A stretch of 64,000 nucleotides of DNA from Paenibacillus sp. XY044 (GCF_002257645.1 NZ_NQMO01000003.1:434001-498000); one strand, 5' to 3'; positions 34,957 through 44,466 are shown, counted from the first letter of the stretch. Translations and numbers: made by a program. The notes: generated by a model from the sequence alone, not told the origin.

Positions 34957-36333
34957 TCAGTGAGTGAAGTTCCACATGCCGATGATAAATCGGTCCGCGT
35001 CCTGCCGGTTGGCCGGATGGTCCGTTATTTGTGCTGCGTCCGGGTCCATCATTCCAAGTTGGATAGCTTTGCTGACATAGCCTGCGGCCCAGGACGGCAC
35101 GGTGCCTTCGGTCGCTCCGGGAACTTCTGCTTCCGCCTTGGCTTTGCCATGGATGAACTCGTAGGCACGAACCGCCATCGCTGCCATCTCGGCCCGCGTG
35201 ATCGCAGCCGATCCTTCGAACCGGCCGTCGCCGGTTCCGAAGACGATGCCTGCTTCACGGGCAGCGGTGATGTCGCTAAAGTATGGATTGTCCCCGCCGA
35301 TATCGTGAAACCGGTCCGAGTGATCCGCTGGTGATGTCAGACCAAGCTCTCTGGCAAGCAGTGAAGTGAACTCGGCGCGGCTGAGCGGAGTGCCTGCGGA
35401 CGCTTCCTGATCCGTGACCAGTTGGCCGTAGACGGCCTTGGCTACCTGCTGCACGATGGGATTTCCGATCCGCTGCGCTTCGTCGAAATCCTGGGTGGTC
35501 GTCACCTGCAGCAGCACCGAGACGGCGAGTTCATGCCCCGGCACAAGGAAATAGCCGGCATCGTGGGTCACATTGGCGTTTTCCCCGGTTTTATGGGCAA
35601 CAGGCGCATCGGGCAGCGCAGCCCCGAACTTGGTGTTGACCTCCTGCCGGGCCATCCATGCGATGATCTGGTTTCTGGAGGATATCGAGAGGAAGGAACC
35701 TTGATAGATTTGGCCAAGCAGCTCCGTCAAATCCGCGGCGTCGATGAAGTTGTCCTGTGCTGGAGAGGGGGCAGCCGCAAACATTTTGCGTCCGAGGTGC
35801 ATCGTACGCAGGTCAAGCTGGTCCATCAGCTGCTGGACCCGGTCCATGCCGACCTTGTCGATAAGCACGTTGGTCGCCGTATTGTCTGACTGCGTGATCA
35901 TCAAGCGGGCAAGGCGTTCCAGCGTGAGGTTCTGCGGAAAGTTTTCGGTCTGCAGCGATCCGCTGCCGCCTACCACGTCTTCGGGCGTTACGGTGACCTG
36001 ATCGGTCAGGGACCGTTCGCCCCGGTCCACCTGCTGCATCAGGGCGGATACGACGGCAAGCTTGATCGTACTGGCCGGCATGTATGGCTCCCCGGACCCG
36101 AGCAGCAGCGTTTCATATCCATACAAGCCGCTGAGGTCGCGGATACCGACCGTCATTCGAATCCCGTCCTTCTCCGCCTGCCGGAGGATGGGATTCACGG
36201 CCGATACGATGGCGGACAAACCTTTTCTCGGCTCTGCATCGGACGCTGCAGGGAGCAGGCTGGTCAGAAGGGCAGTGGCGGCAATCGTCGTCATCAGGGT
36301 TCTTCGTAACACCGGTTTCCGTCTACGGCTCAT
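34957..36333 (-). CDS. Surface-anchored class A beta-lactamase-like serine hydrolase with SLH domains
   Basis: 458 residues from the ATG at 36333 (GGAGGGATGTTCG upstream; an earlier in-frame TTG lies inside the ribosome site). Signal peptide about 1-35. The hydrolase domain (about 45-310) has the active-site motifs PASTIK (Ser-x-x-Lys), SDN and KTG of penicillin-recognising enzymes. In the omega-loop stretch after SDN (LGRKMFAAAPSPAQDNF) the ExxLN Glu needed for deacylation by class A beta-lactamases is not seen. The C terminus (about 325-458) holds SLH-type repeats (LSRAEFTSLLARELGL, FHDIGGDNPYFSDITAAREAGIVFG, ITRAEMAAMAVRAYEF) that bind pyruvylated wall polymer. It may be a wall hydrolase/peptidase or a slow penicillin binder rather than a resistance enzyme. 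Confidence 0.88.
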   Translation of the reverse strand: MSRRRKPVLRRTLMTTIAATALLTSLLPAASDAEPRKGLSAIVSAVNPILRQAEKDGIRMTVGIRDLSGLYGYETLLLGSGEPYMPASTIKLAVVSALMQQVDRGERSLTDQVTVTPEDVVGGSGSLQTENFPQNLTLERLARLMITQSDNTATNVLIDKVGMDRVQQLMDQLDLRTMHLGRKMFAAAPSPAQDNFIDAADLTELLGQIYQGSFLSISSRNQIIAWMARQEVNTKFGAALPDAPVAHKTGENANVTHDAGYFLVPGHELAVSVLLQVTTTQDFDEAQRIGNPIVQQVAKAVYGQLVTDQEASAGTPLSRAEFTSLLARELGLTSPADHSDRFHDIGGDNPYFSDITAAREAGIVFGTGDGRFEGSAAITRAEMAAMAVRAYEFIHGKAKAEAEVPGATEGTVPSWAAGYVSKAIQLGMMDPDAAQITDHPANRQDADRFIIGMWNFTH

Positions 36334-37085
36334 CGAACATCCCTCCAAAGGTTATGTTATATAAAGTGACATAAATGAATTGATGTATTACTCCTATTAT
36401 AAATGTATGTAACATTAGTTTACAATCGTTTTTATTAGCTTTCACTTTTTGATCAAAACATTCAATCGATGCAGGGTTTCTGACAAAATTACTTACATTG
36501 AACTAGGGATCCATATTGATGGGATTCCTTTTTTTATTTTATAAAAATATAAAACAGTGGGGAATTCGGCGGATTGGTGCTGAAAATTGTCGAAGAGAGG
36601 AGCGAGATGGGGATATGGAGCATGATGCTCAGTTGAGGTAAGGGAGGAACATGTCGTAATTGGGAATATGGATTAGAAAAAGGAGCGAAGCGGAAGGAAA
36701 AGGGCCGATCTCATTATATTTTAAAAAAATATAAAATGTTTTAGATTTTATATTTACAACGGTATTTCCTGTATGTTATTTTATACTTGCAAACGGATTC
36801 ATTCAATATGTATTGAATTATTTTAGAAAACACTAAAACTGAGGAGGTCATCTTCGCAGCAACTTTTCGAGGCTGTCTCAGTTCAGCTGCGGATCGTCGC
36901 CAAGAAGGAATGTTCTTAAGAAGAGGAGCTGCCAGCCGGATCCGGCAGAGAAGTTGAAATCAGACACAAATGAAAGCGCTTTATTCATGTTTAAGGTAAT
37001 CTCGTTCCTGGTCAGTCAGATTTGTTTTGTCCTGCAAGTGCTTAGCGGCAAGTAAATCATTGAACAATAGGGGAGGATCCTGGAT
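36334..37085 (+). promoter_or_regulatory. Long AT-rich control region before the AraNPQ-like importer
   Basis: This 752-bp spacer has no supported gene. It holds two similar AT-rich blocks (TTTTATAAAAATATAAAAC near 36537 and TATTTTAAAAAAATATAAAA near 36718). A perfect 18-bp-wide inverted repeat ATTCAATA-TG-TATTGAAT lies at 36801-36818, just downstream of TTGCAA (36787); it looks like an operator or overlapping promoter. Around 36840 a GAGGAGG is followed by no convincing reading frame. An inverted repeat ACTGAG/CTCAGT flanks 36838-36883. The cre at 36970 is listed separately. Confidence 0.45.
36970..36985 (+). promoter_or_regulatory. CcpA catabolite-response element (cre)
   Basis: ATGAAAGCGCTTTATT matches 14 of 16 cre positions with a strong AAAGCGCTTT centre. 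It lies 100 bp ahead of the binding-protein gene at 37086. Confidence 0.55.
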
Positions 37086-38417
37086 ATGAAGAAAAAATGG
37101 CTGATGCTGCTGCTGGTAGTCACCATGACGACGATGTTGTGGGGATGCGGCAAGTCTTCCAACAGTGCGGAAGGCAAAACGTCCGTCCTGGACGGAGGAG
37201 CCGGCGACACGGCGACCGAGCTGTCATACTGGACGTTTGTGGAGCTGCATGGGCAGCATTTCAAGAAGATGCTGGAGAAATGGAACGCGGCCAACCCGGA
37301 CCGCCAGATCAAGCTGAACGTTACGGTCATGCCGTATGACGATATGCACAACAAGCTTTCCATTGCGGTCCAGACGGGCGTCGGCGCACCGGATATTGCC
37401 GACATTGAGATCGGTAAGTTCCCCGATTTCTTGAAAGGCACCCCTCAGCTGGAACCTCTGAATGACGCGGTGGAGCCTTACAAAGATACCATCGTCCAGT
37501 CCCAGATCGATATGTACAGCAAGGAAGGAAAGGTATACGGCCTCTCGACTCACGTCGGTGCGTCGGTCGCTTTCTATAATACCGAAATTTTGAAGGAAGC
37601 CGGGGTGGACTACAAATCGATCGTCACCTGGGACGATTTCAAGAAGGCGGGCATGCAGGTGTACGAGAAGACCGGCAAGTACATGGGCACGGCGGATACC
37701 AGCGCCGGCTGGGAGGCATCGATGATGCTGGCGCAGCAGAAAAGCGATTTTACTGATGATGCAGGCAACCCGGTTGTCAACTCGGACGCCATGGTAAAAG
37801 GCTTGAAGGTGCTAAAAGACCTGCAGGACAACAACGTCATCGCCACGATTGCCGGCGGGCAGCCGGACACCGAGGAAGCCTACGGCGAGTTTAACGAAGG
37901 AAAATACGCAACGGCTTTTATGCCGCTGTGGATGATGTCGCGCTACACCAATTACATGCCGGACCTTTCCGGTAAAATCGCACTCGCGCCGATTCCGGTC
38001 ATGGAAAAAGGAATGCCGCGCTCTTACGGCGGAGGCGGAACCGGCACCGTCGTGACCAAAACGGCCAAAGACGTTCAGCTGGCCAAAGATTTCATTGCAT
38101 ACGCAAAGCTGTCCCTCGATGCGAACATTGAAATCTGGAACACGCTCGGCTTTGACCCGATCAATATGGACGTGTGGGATATGAAGGACGTTACGCATAA
38201 TCCGGAGAACCAATTCGTGAAATATTTCGTCAACAACCCGTTTGACGTGCTGAACGATATCAAGGAGGAGATCCGACTGATCAAATCAACGCCGGCTTCG
38301 CCGACGATCAACAACGTGCTGTATACGACGACGCTCAACGAAATTTTCGAGGATGGACGGGATATTAAGGAAGCGCTTGACGATGCGCAGGCGCAGATCG
38401 AACAGGAACTGAAATAG
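37086..38417 (+). CDS. Extracellular sugar-binding lipoprotein (AraN-like)
   Basis: 443 residues, family 1 solute-binding protein. Signal with lipobox LWGC (KKKWLMLLLVVTMTTMLWGC). ATG after GGGGAGGATCCTGGAT. The mature protein has the MalE/AraN-type features WTFVELHGQHFKKMLEKWN, GVGAPDIADIEIG and FNEGKYATAFMPLWM. It is shorter than the LipO-type proteins in the rest of the window and belongs to a different importer class, together with the two permeases downstream. Substrate probably an oligosaccharide; arabino-oligosaccharides are only one possibility. Confidence 0.93.
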   Translation: MKKKWLMLLLVVTMTTMLWGCGKSSNSAEGKTSVLDGGAGDTATELSYWTFVELHGQHFKKMLEKWNAANPDRQIKLNVTVMPYDDMHNKLSIAVQTGVGAPDIADIEIGKFPDFLKGTPQLEPLNDAVEPYKDTIVQSQIDMYSKEGKVYGLSTHVGASVAFYNTEILKEAGVDYKSIVTWDDFKKAGMQVYEKTGKYMGTADTSAGWEASMMLAQQKSDFTDDAGNPVVNSDAMVKGLKVLKDLQDNNVIATIAGGQPDTEEAYGEFNEGKYATAFMPLWMMSRYTNYMPDLSGKIALAPIPVMEKGMPRSYGGGGTGTVVTKTAKDVQLAKDFIAYAKLSLDANIEIWNTLGFDPINMDVWDMKDVTHNPENQFVKYFVNNPFDVLNDIKEEIRLIKSTPASPTINNVLYTTTLNEIFEDGRDIKEALDDAQAQIEQELK

Positions 38418-38433
38418 CCGGCAAGCCGGAAAC

Positions 38434-38472
38434 AGAGCTGCTCTTGTCATTTCGGGGAGCGGCTCTCTTTTT
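38434..38472 (+). terminator. Intercistronic terminator/attenuator after the binding-protein gene
   Basis: AGAGCTGCTC pairs with GAGCGGCTCT (one G-T pair) with a 13-nt loop and is followed by TCTTTTT C. Partial termination would make more binding protein than permease. Confidence 0.75.
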
Positions 38473-38493
38473 CAAACCGAAAGGAGTAAAGAC

Positions 38494-39387
38494 ATGATTA
38501 AGCGGTTTTTGTATTCGCAAAAGGTCGCCCCGTACGTGTTCGTGTTCCCTTTTGTCGCCGTGTTTCTGGTGTTCTGGGTATACCCGCTGCTCAGCTCGTT
38601 CGGCATGAGCTTCCAGCACGTCACTCTGGGCCAGGAGGCCGAGTGGACCGGGATGGACAACTATCAGAAGCTGATGGGAGACAGCGTCTTCCTGAAGTCG
38701 ATCGGCAACAGTGCGCTGTATATGGTGCTGACCTTGGTCATTCTGATCCCGTTCCCGATGCTGCTGGCGGTGCTGATCAACAACAAACGGATGTGGGGCC
38801 GCGAGTTCTTCAAGTCGGCTTTCTTCTTTCCCGCGCTGACTTCTGTGGTGGTAGCAGGGACGATCTTCCGCCTGATGTTCGGGGAGATGGAAGGGTCGCT
38901 GATCAACAGCGTCCTCGGCGTCTTCGGCATTGAGCCGGTGAAATTTCTGAAAGGCCATGTGACCGGTTTTGTCGCGCTGCTCGCCCTGGCAACCTGGCGG
39001 TGGACGGGGGTCAACATCCTGTATTTCCTGTCCGGTCTCAAAAATATTCCGGAGGAATACTACGAAGCCGCCTCGATCGACGGCGCCTCCGCATTCCAAA
39101 AATTTATGAGAATCACGATGCCGCTGCTGAAGCCGACCACGATCTATGTGCTCACGATCAGCATTTATGCGGGACTGGCCATGTTTATCGAAAGCCTCAT
39201 GCTGTGGAACGGCAACAATTCGCCGAAAAACATCGGCCTTACCATCGTCGGCTACTTGTATCGCCAAGGAATCGAGAAGAACAACCTCGGTTACGCCGCC
39301 GCGGTCGGCATTGTGCTGCTCGCCGTCACGATGATCATCAATCTGACGCAGCTGGCGTTCTCCGGCATGTTTAAGAAGGAGGATTAG
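38494..39387 (+). CDS. AraP/MalF-like sugar ABC transporter permease
   Basis: 297 residues, ATG after GAAAGGAGTAAAGAC. Six membrane segments with the start KVAPYVFVFPFVAVFLVFWVYP (written in part) typical of MalF/AraP proteins, and the EAA loop EEYYEAASIDGASAFQKFMRITMPLL. Partner of the gene 3 bp downstream. Confidence 0.92.
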   Translation: MIKRFLYSQKVAPYVFVFPFVAVFLVFWVYPLLSSFGMSFQHVTLGQEAEWTGMDNYQKLMGDSVFLKSIGNSALYMVLTLVILIPFPMLLAVLINNKRMWGREFFKSAFFFPALTSVVVAGTIFRLMFGEMEGSLINSVLGVFGIEPVKFLKGHVTGFVALLALATWRWTGVNILYFLSGLKNIPEEYYEAASIDGASAFQKFMRITMPLLKPTTIYVLTISIYAGLAMFIESLMLWNGNNSPKNIGLTIVGYLYRQGIEKNNLGYAAAVGIVLLAVTMIINLTQLAFSGMFKKED

Positions 39388-39389
39388 GG

Positions 39390-40223
39390 ATGAAAAAGAA
39401 TACCGCGCTCAACATCGTCCTCGTCGTCATTTTCGCCGTCATCGCCTTCCTGATCCTGCTGCCGTTCTACGCCATTACGCTTGCTTCCTTCAAGCCCGGC
39501 GAAGAGCTGATCCGGTACGGTTTGAACCTGAAGTTTGATCTCTCGGTGATGAGCCTGGACAACTTTGCTTTTTTGTTTACAGGGGATCACGCGTATTTTA
39601 CGTGGTTCTTCAACTCGCTGCTGCTGACCGTAGTGCAGGTCGTTCTGACGCTGCTGGTCAGCGCCACAGTGGCTTACGGCTTTGCCGCTTATGATTTTAA
39701 GGGTAAAAACACGCTCTTTATCTGCGTGCTGCTGATCATGATGGTACCCTTTGAAATATTGCTGCTTCCTTTATATACGCTTACCTTTAACCTCGGCATG
39801 ATGAACTCCTACTCGGCGATTATTTTGCCGGGCATCGCCAATGCGGCGACAATCTTCTTCTTCAGGCAGTACCTGTCCGGCATTCCGAAAGAGATTATCG
39901 CCTCGGGCAGGGTTGACGGCGCGAGCGAATACGGCATTTACGCCAGGCTGATTCTGCCGGTCATGAAGCCTTCCTTCGCGGCGATGGCCATTCTCAACGG
40001 TATGAACAGCTGGAATAACTTTCTGTGGCCGTTCATGGTACTGAGCGATTCGCGCAAGTACACGCTGCCGATCGGTTTGAAGACGCTGCTGACGCCGTAC
40101 GGAAACAACTACGACCTGCTCATCGTCGGCTCGTTTTTTTCGATTTTGCCGATCTTTATCCTGTTTGTGGCCTTCCAAAAATACTTCATCGACGGTATGA
40201 CAGCCGGTGCGGTGAAAGGATAG
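39390..40223 (+). CDS. AraQ/MalG-like sugar ABC transporter permease
   Basis: 277 residues; ATG directly after the upstream stop, with AAGGAGGATT as ribosome site inside the previous gene. Six membrane segments, the EAA loop (KEIIASGRVDGASEYGIYARLILP) and the tail FQKYFIDGMTAGAVKG identify the MalG/AraQ class. Completes the importer; no ATPase follows. Confidence 0.92.
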   Translation: MKKNTALNIVLVVIFAVIAFLILLPFYAITLASFKPGEELIRYGLNLKFDLSVMSLDNFAFLFTGDHAYFTWFFNSLLLTVVQVVLTLLVSATVAYGFAAYDFKGKNTLFICVLLIMMVPFEILLLPLYTLTFNLGMMNSYSAIILPGIANAATIFFFRQYLSGIPKEIIASGRVDGASEYGIYARLILPVMKPSFAAMAILNGMNSWNNFLWPFMVLSDSRKYTLPIGLKTLLTPYGNNYDLLIVGSFFSILPIFILFVAFQKYFIDGMTAGAVKG

Positions 40224-40260
40224 AACAGCTTCTGCAATAGCTGCAGCACGGCCCGCGAGT

Positions 40261-40287
40261 ACCGGCAAATTTGCCGGTTTTTCTTTT
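40261..40287. terminator. Bidirectional terminator
   Basis: ACCGGC-AAATTT-GCCGGT followed by TTTTTCTTTT. Lies between the converging importer and EamA genes. Confidence 0.85.
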
Positions 40288-40310
40288 GTTGTATATGCGA
40301 GAATTTCAAT

Positions 40311-40330
40311 AGGTGAAAAATTCATATTAG
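40311..40330 (+). repeat. Dispersed 20-bp 3'-end motif, copy 4
   Basis: AGGTGAAAAATTCATATTAG contains the core TGAAAAATTCA and overlaps the stop codon of the minus-strand EamA gene (40327-40329). Confidence 0.45.
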
Positions 40331-41238
40331 CGGGAAAGCGGTCGTTTATTCAACGCCAATACCAAAATCAGTCTAATGATACACGCCGTACCCAGCCATT
40401 GGAAAAAACCAAAAGGCTCTTTTAACCAAAATACCGTTGTAATCACGGCAGCCAGCGGCTCCAAAGTGCCCAGAAGGCTTGTTTCTTTAGGTGGAAGGCT
40501 TTGTAAGCTTTCGATGTAAAACCAAAATGCGATCATGGTGCCGAACAGGATCACGAAAGCTAAGAACAGATAGGCGTCGATCGATAAGCTTTTAAAGTCG
40601 GTTTGCCAAGGTGGATGGATCAAACTTAATCCGGAACCGCCGATGATCATTGCCCAGCCGACAATGACGAGGGAATCGTAATGCTTCAAAAGCGGAACGG
40701 CATACAACGTGTAGAACGCCAGGGCTGCTCCTGATAAAACACCCCACACAATGGCAGTGGACGGTACGGAGAACTCCGAAATGGAACCGTTGGTTAACAA
40801 GTAAAAACAACCTACTAAAGCAAGGATCACAGTAAGCAAATCCTTTCGCGTGAAAACCATTTGCTTCAGCAAAATTAAATAGAGGATGATCATGACAGGC
40901 GCTAAATACTGCAGCAGCGTTGCCACCGCGGCATTTCCATGTTGAATCGATGCCATATACGTATATTGAACCGAAAGCATGCCAACCAGCCCGAAGACAG
41001 TGAGCCTCAAAGCGGTCCGCCTGCTTTTCCATACGCCAACGATTTGCGAGCGGTCTTTGAACAAAAATTGAGCTGTTAAAAGTAAAATACCGGCAATGAG
41101 CAGGCGTACCGTGACCAGCCCGTTGACATCGATTGCGGTTAGCTGAAACAGCTTTTTGGCAACGGTGCCGCTGATTCCCCAAAATATCGCTCCTGTGATG
41201 ACAAGAAATAATCCTTTACTTCTAGCTGTCTGATTCAT
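40327..41238 (-). CDS. EamA/DMT-family transporter
   Basis: 303 residues with ten predicted membrane helices in two EamA repeats ([17 protein letters not shown] and [23 protein letters not shown]). Exports small metabolites such as amino acids in related proteins; substrate not predictable. Divergent from the AraC regulator at 41348, which may control it. Confidence 0.92.
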   Translation of the reverse strand: MNQTARSKGLFLVITGAIFWGISGTVAKKLFQLTAIDVNGLVTVRLLIAGILLLTAQFLFKDRSQIVGVWKSRRTALRLTVFGLVGMLSVQYTYMASIQHGNAAVATLLQYLAPVMIILYLILLKQMVFTRKDLLTVILALVGCFYLLTNGSISEFSVPSTAIVWGVLSGAALAFYTLYAVPLLKHYDSLVIVGWAMIIGGSGLSLIHPPWQTDFKSLSIDAYLFLAFVILFGTMIAFWFYIESLQSLPPKETSLLGTLEPLAAVITTVFWLKEPFGFFQWLGTACIIRLILVLALNKRPLSR

Positions 41239-41347
41239 GATAGATTCTCCGCCTTAAATGTAATAATAGTGTTATAATAGGTGGAAAATCCGGATTGAAA
41301 TACCGAAATCGGATGAAAAAATATAAGAATATTGAGGTTGAGGTCAT
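41239..41347. promoter_or_regulatory. Divergent promoter region (EamA / AraC)
   Basis: TATAAT at 41273 fits a -10 box for the AraC gene, and an inverse copy serves the other strand. The palindrome AATCCGGATT (41287-41296), with a second half ATCGGAT near 41309, is a candidate regulator site. Confidence 0.4.
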
Positions 41348-42241
41348 TTGCAAATCAAAGATTTCAGGATTGGCCCAAGCTTAAAGGAATTAACCGAGCA
41401 CCGAACGGTCGTCCTTCCGGTTGCATGCTACGAAACGACGATCAGCCAAAATATACACGGGCATATTCCGCTTCATTGGCATGATGAATTACAATTCGTT
41501 CGGATTGTCCGAGGGGAGGCCTTGTTTCAAATCAATGAAGAGAAACTCATCGTTCGGCAAGGTGAAGGGGTCTTTATTAATAGCGGCTGCCTGCACATGG
41601 CGGAAGATCGGAACGAATCGGACTGCGTGTATATCTGTCTTAATGTTTCCCCTGAGTTTGTCGTATCGCGGGAGCTTTACGCAACGTATGTAGCACCATA
41701 TATTCAAGCGACGAATCTGCCTTATTTATACATCGATTCTAGTCAGGCTTGGGGCAAAAACATTTTAGGTGCCTTGGCGGACATTCATCAATGGATTCAA
41801 CAAAAACCGTCATACTTTGAAATGGATATGACGATGCATTTGACGTTCATTTGGAAAAACTTGATCATGAACGGTTTTCAATTAAAATACGACCAGGTGG
41901 AAGCGGTGAAAAATCAGCGGATGAAGCAAATGTTGAGCTGGATCGATATCCATTACGCCGAAAAAATCGCATTGAATGATATTGCCAGGGCCGGTCAATT
42001 GAGCCGCTCGGAATGCTGCCGCTATTTCAAACGAATGCTGAACACGACTCCGCTGAATTATGTGACCGATTACAGAATTCAGAAAAGTGTAGTCCTCCTG
42101 CAACAAGCCGATTCTAACGTTACAGAGGTGGCCTACGCCGTTGGATTCAACAGCACCAGCTATTTTATAGAAAAATTCAGAAAATCGATGGATATGACAC
42201 CGCTCGCTTACAAGAAGCTACAGATGGAAACAAGATCGTAA
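41348..42241 (+). CDS. AraC-family regulator with cupin sensor domain
   Basis: 297 residues from a TTG start (GAGGTTGAGG upstream). The N terminus (about 25-110) is a cupin with HIPLHWHDELQFVRIVRGEALFQI and GEGVFINSGCLHM. Two C-terminal HTH motifs are present: IALNDIARAGQLSRSECCRYFK and VTEVAYAVGFNSTSYFIEKF. Probably regulates the divergent EamA transporter. Confidence 0.93.
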   Translation: MQIKDFRIGPSLKELTEHRTVVLPVACYETTISQNIHGHIPLHWHDELQFVRIVRGEALFQINEEKLIVRQGEGVFINSGCLHMAEDRNESDCVYICLNVSPEFVVSRELYATYVAPYIQATNLPYLYIDSSQAWGKNILGALADIHQWIQQKPSYFEMDMTMHLTFIWKNLIMNGFQLKYDQVEAVKNQRMKQMLSWIDIHYAEKIALNDIARAGQLSRSECCRYFKRMLNTTPLNYVTDYRIQKSVVLLQQADSNVTEVAYAVGFNSTSYFIEKFRKSMDMTPLAYKKLQMETRS

Positions 42242-42254
42242 TCGAAACGCGGCG

Positions 42255-42279
42255 GCAGCCGGTCAAAGGGACCGGCTGC
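42255..42279. terminator. Terminator between converging regulators
   Basis: GCAGCCGGTC and GACCGGCTGC form a perfect 10-bp stem around AAAGG, then TTT. It overlaps the 3' end of the LysR gene. Confidence 0.7.
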
Positions 42280-43153
42280 TTTGTATATGGAGGAACGCTT
42301 CTGCAGCAAGCGATGGAGATGAATGCTTTCTGACAGCTACACCTACACTCCGGTCCGGTAACGGAACTTCCATGTTAAGCTCCAATAGAGATCCTTCCTT
42401 TATGCTTGAAGCCACAAAAGCCCTGGGCAAAATGGCTGCCCCGTAACCCCTCTCGGCAAACTCTGCCAGCATATCCAAACTGTTCAGTTCAAAATCGGCT
42501 GCCGCTTCCACGTCTTGGGTTTGAAACCAGGCCTCGATATAGGAGCGGGTCGCACTTCCCGAGGAAAGCATTAAAAGGGGGAGTTCGGCCAGGTGAGCAG
42601 CGGACAAGGGGGCTTTTGCCAAAGAGGCAAAGGAGTTCCCCGCCACCACGCAATACGGCGAGACAAATGAATCCACTACCTTGATCTCCTCATCCTTCAC
42701 AGGAAGATAAACGTAACCCAGATCAAGAAATCCTTGCTTCAACTGCTCCAAAATATGACCGGTCTTTTGCTGTGATACCTGGACCCGAATATTGGGGTAT
42801 TGGGAACGGAAAATATCTAATAAAGGAACGATATAGTCGCGGATGATCGCCCCATTCGCACCAATGCGCAATCGCCCTTCGTTTAATTGTCCTAACTGCT
42901 TCATGTAATGTTCGGCGTAATCCAATGTATCGAAAGCTTGTTTGACTTGATCGTACAAGGCATGCCCTTCCTCTGTTAGAAGGATGCCCTTGGATAAACG
43001 ATCGAATAGCTTGACCCCAAGAGCCTCTTCCAGCTGTTTGATCGCATAACTGACGGAAGGTTGGGTCATATTTAAGTGCTGCGCGGCTTTCGTCATATTC
43101 AAGCTTTCCGAAGCATGAAGAAAAATTCGGTACCATTCCGTGTTAATCATCAT
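42263..43153 (-). CDS. LysR-family transcriptional regulator
   Basis: 296 residues. The N-terminal HTH (about 5-62) reads FLHASESLNMTKAAQHLNMTQPSVSYAIKQLEEALGVKLFDR (shown in the family order). The C-terminal substrate-binding domain (about 90-290) carries LRIGANGAIIRDYIVPLL. Two Met codons lie at 43153 and 43150. It is divergent from the chorismate synthase gene with 116 bp between; an inverted repeat ATAGAT (43226)/ATCTAT (43247) there could be the LysR site. Confidence 0.92.
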   Translation of the reverse strand: MMINTEWYRIFLHASESLNMTKAAQHLNMTQPSVSYAIKQLEEALGVKLFDRLSKGILLTEEGHALYDQVKQAFDTLDYAEHYMKQLGQLNEGRLRIGANGAIIRDYIVPLLDIFRSQYPNIRVQVSQQKTGHILEQLKQGFLDLGYVYLPVKDEEIKVVDSFVSPYCVVAGNSFASLAKAPLSAAHLAELPLLMLSSGSATRSYIEAWFQTQDVEAAADFELNSLDMLAEFAERGYGAAILPRAFVASSIKEGSLLELNMEVPLPDRSVGVAVRKHSSPSLAAEAFLHIQSSRSL

Positions 43154-43269
43154 TTGGTATCAATCCATTCTATGGCAAGAGTTGAAAATTACAATTTCAT
43201 TTATTACAAGTATACCTCTAATCTAATAGATAAGGACAATAGTTCAATCTATATAGAGGGGGAATCTTT

Positions 43270-44325
43270 ATGCCGGGAAGTACTTTTGGTGAACGGTTTA
43301 AAATGACTACGTTTGGTGAATCGCATGGAGAAGCAATAGGTGTCATTATCGAAGGCGTCACGCCAGGCATTGAACTGAACGAAGAGGATATTCAAGTTCA
43401 GATGGATCGCAGAAAGCCGGGACAATCTTCGGTCACAACACCACGTAAAGAATATGATAAGGTTCGCATTTTATCCGGTGTTTTTGAGGGCAGAACGACA
43501 GGGACTCCTCTCAGCATCATGCTGAACAATACGGATATGCGCCCATCCGCATACGATGACATCAAAGATATGTTTCGCCCGGGGCATGCCGACTTTTCTT
43601 ACCAAAAGAAATATGGCATACGGGACTACCGGGGCAGCGGGCGGGCTTCCGGGAGGGAAACCGCGGGCCGGGTCGCAGCCGGGGCGGTTGCACGTAAATT
43701 GTTGGAACGGCGGGGAGTCTCCGTCATGTCCTATACGACAGAGATCGCCGGAATCCGCTGCAACACATTCGACCCGGATGCCATTGAACGAAATCCTGTT
43801 CGCGCATGTGATCCTGAAGCGGCGGAAAAAATGATTGAGCGGATCGAACAGCTCGCGGCAGAAGGCGACAGCTGCGGCGGGATCGTAGAGTGCAGGATCA
43901 GCGGCGCTCCCGCAGGACTTGGGGAACCCGTGTTTGATAAGCTGGATGCTGAGCTGGCCAAAGCGATGCTTTCGATCGGCGCGATCAAAGGAATTGAGTT
44001 CGGGACCGGCTTCCGGGCAGCATCCATGCTGGGTAGCGAGCACAACGATCAAATGGACGAGAACGGGTTTACAACAAATCATGCCGGAGGGATTGTCGGC
44101 GGAATCAGTACCGGGGCAGACATCATTTTCCGGGTGGTGGTGAAACCGACTTCGTCTATCTCGAAACCGCAGCGAACTGTGGACATGGATGGAAACGAAA
44201 GGGAAATCACAACCATCGGCAGGCATGATCCGTGCATCTGTCCTAGAGTCGTGCCCGTGATTGAAGCCATGGCCTGTATGGTGATCGAAGACCATTTTAA
44301 AAGACAGGCGGCGCTGCTGTACTAG
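43270..44325 (+). CDS. aroC: Chorismate synthase
   Basis: Converts 5-enolpyruvylshikimate-3-phosphate to chorismate using reduced FMN; last shared step of aromatic biosynthesis. 351 residues, full length for the short form of the family (B. subtilis has about 390). Signatures: GESHGEAIGVIIEGVTPG, RRKPGQSSVTTPRKE, GHADFSYQKKYGIRDYRGSGRASGRETAGRVAAGAVA (in pieces), and GRHDPCICPRVVPVIEAMACMV. It stands alone rather than in an aro gene cluster and is paired with a divergent LysR regulator, so it may be a second, regulated copy. ATG after GAGGGGGAATCTTT. Confidence 0.96.
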   Translation: MPGSTFGERFKMTTFGESHGEAIGVIIEGVTPGIELNEEDIQVQMDRRKPGQSSVTTPRKEYDKVRILSGVFEGRTTGTPLSIMLNNTDMRPSAYDDIKDMFRPGHADFSYQKKYGIRDYRGSGRASGRETAGRVAAGAVARKLLERRGVSVMSYTTEIAGIRCNTFDPDAIERNPVRACDPEAAEKMIERIEQLAAEGDSCGGIVECRISGAPAGLGEPVFDKLDAELAKAMLSIGAIKGIEFGTGFRAASMLGSEHNDQMDENGFTTNHAGGIVGGISTGADIIFRVVVKPTSSISKPQRTVDMDGNEREITTIGRHDPCICPRVVPVIEAMACMVIEDHFKRQAALLY

Positions 44326-44466
44326 TCCTCCTTCGAGTGTAAAGTTGAGTTAACTTATTCATTGCCTATTTCCGGGTACATGACCAATGTTATGATGACG
44401 ACAGATCAGGGGCGCGCAGCTGACGCTGAAACATCAATCATTTGTTTATGTAAAGGAGATCTGCAC

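Noticed and set aside
36840..36990. Small gene after GAGGAGG at about 36840
   Set aside because: No start codon with a sensible open frame follows at proper spacing.
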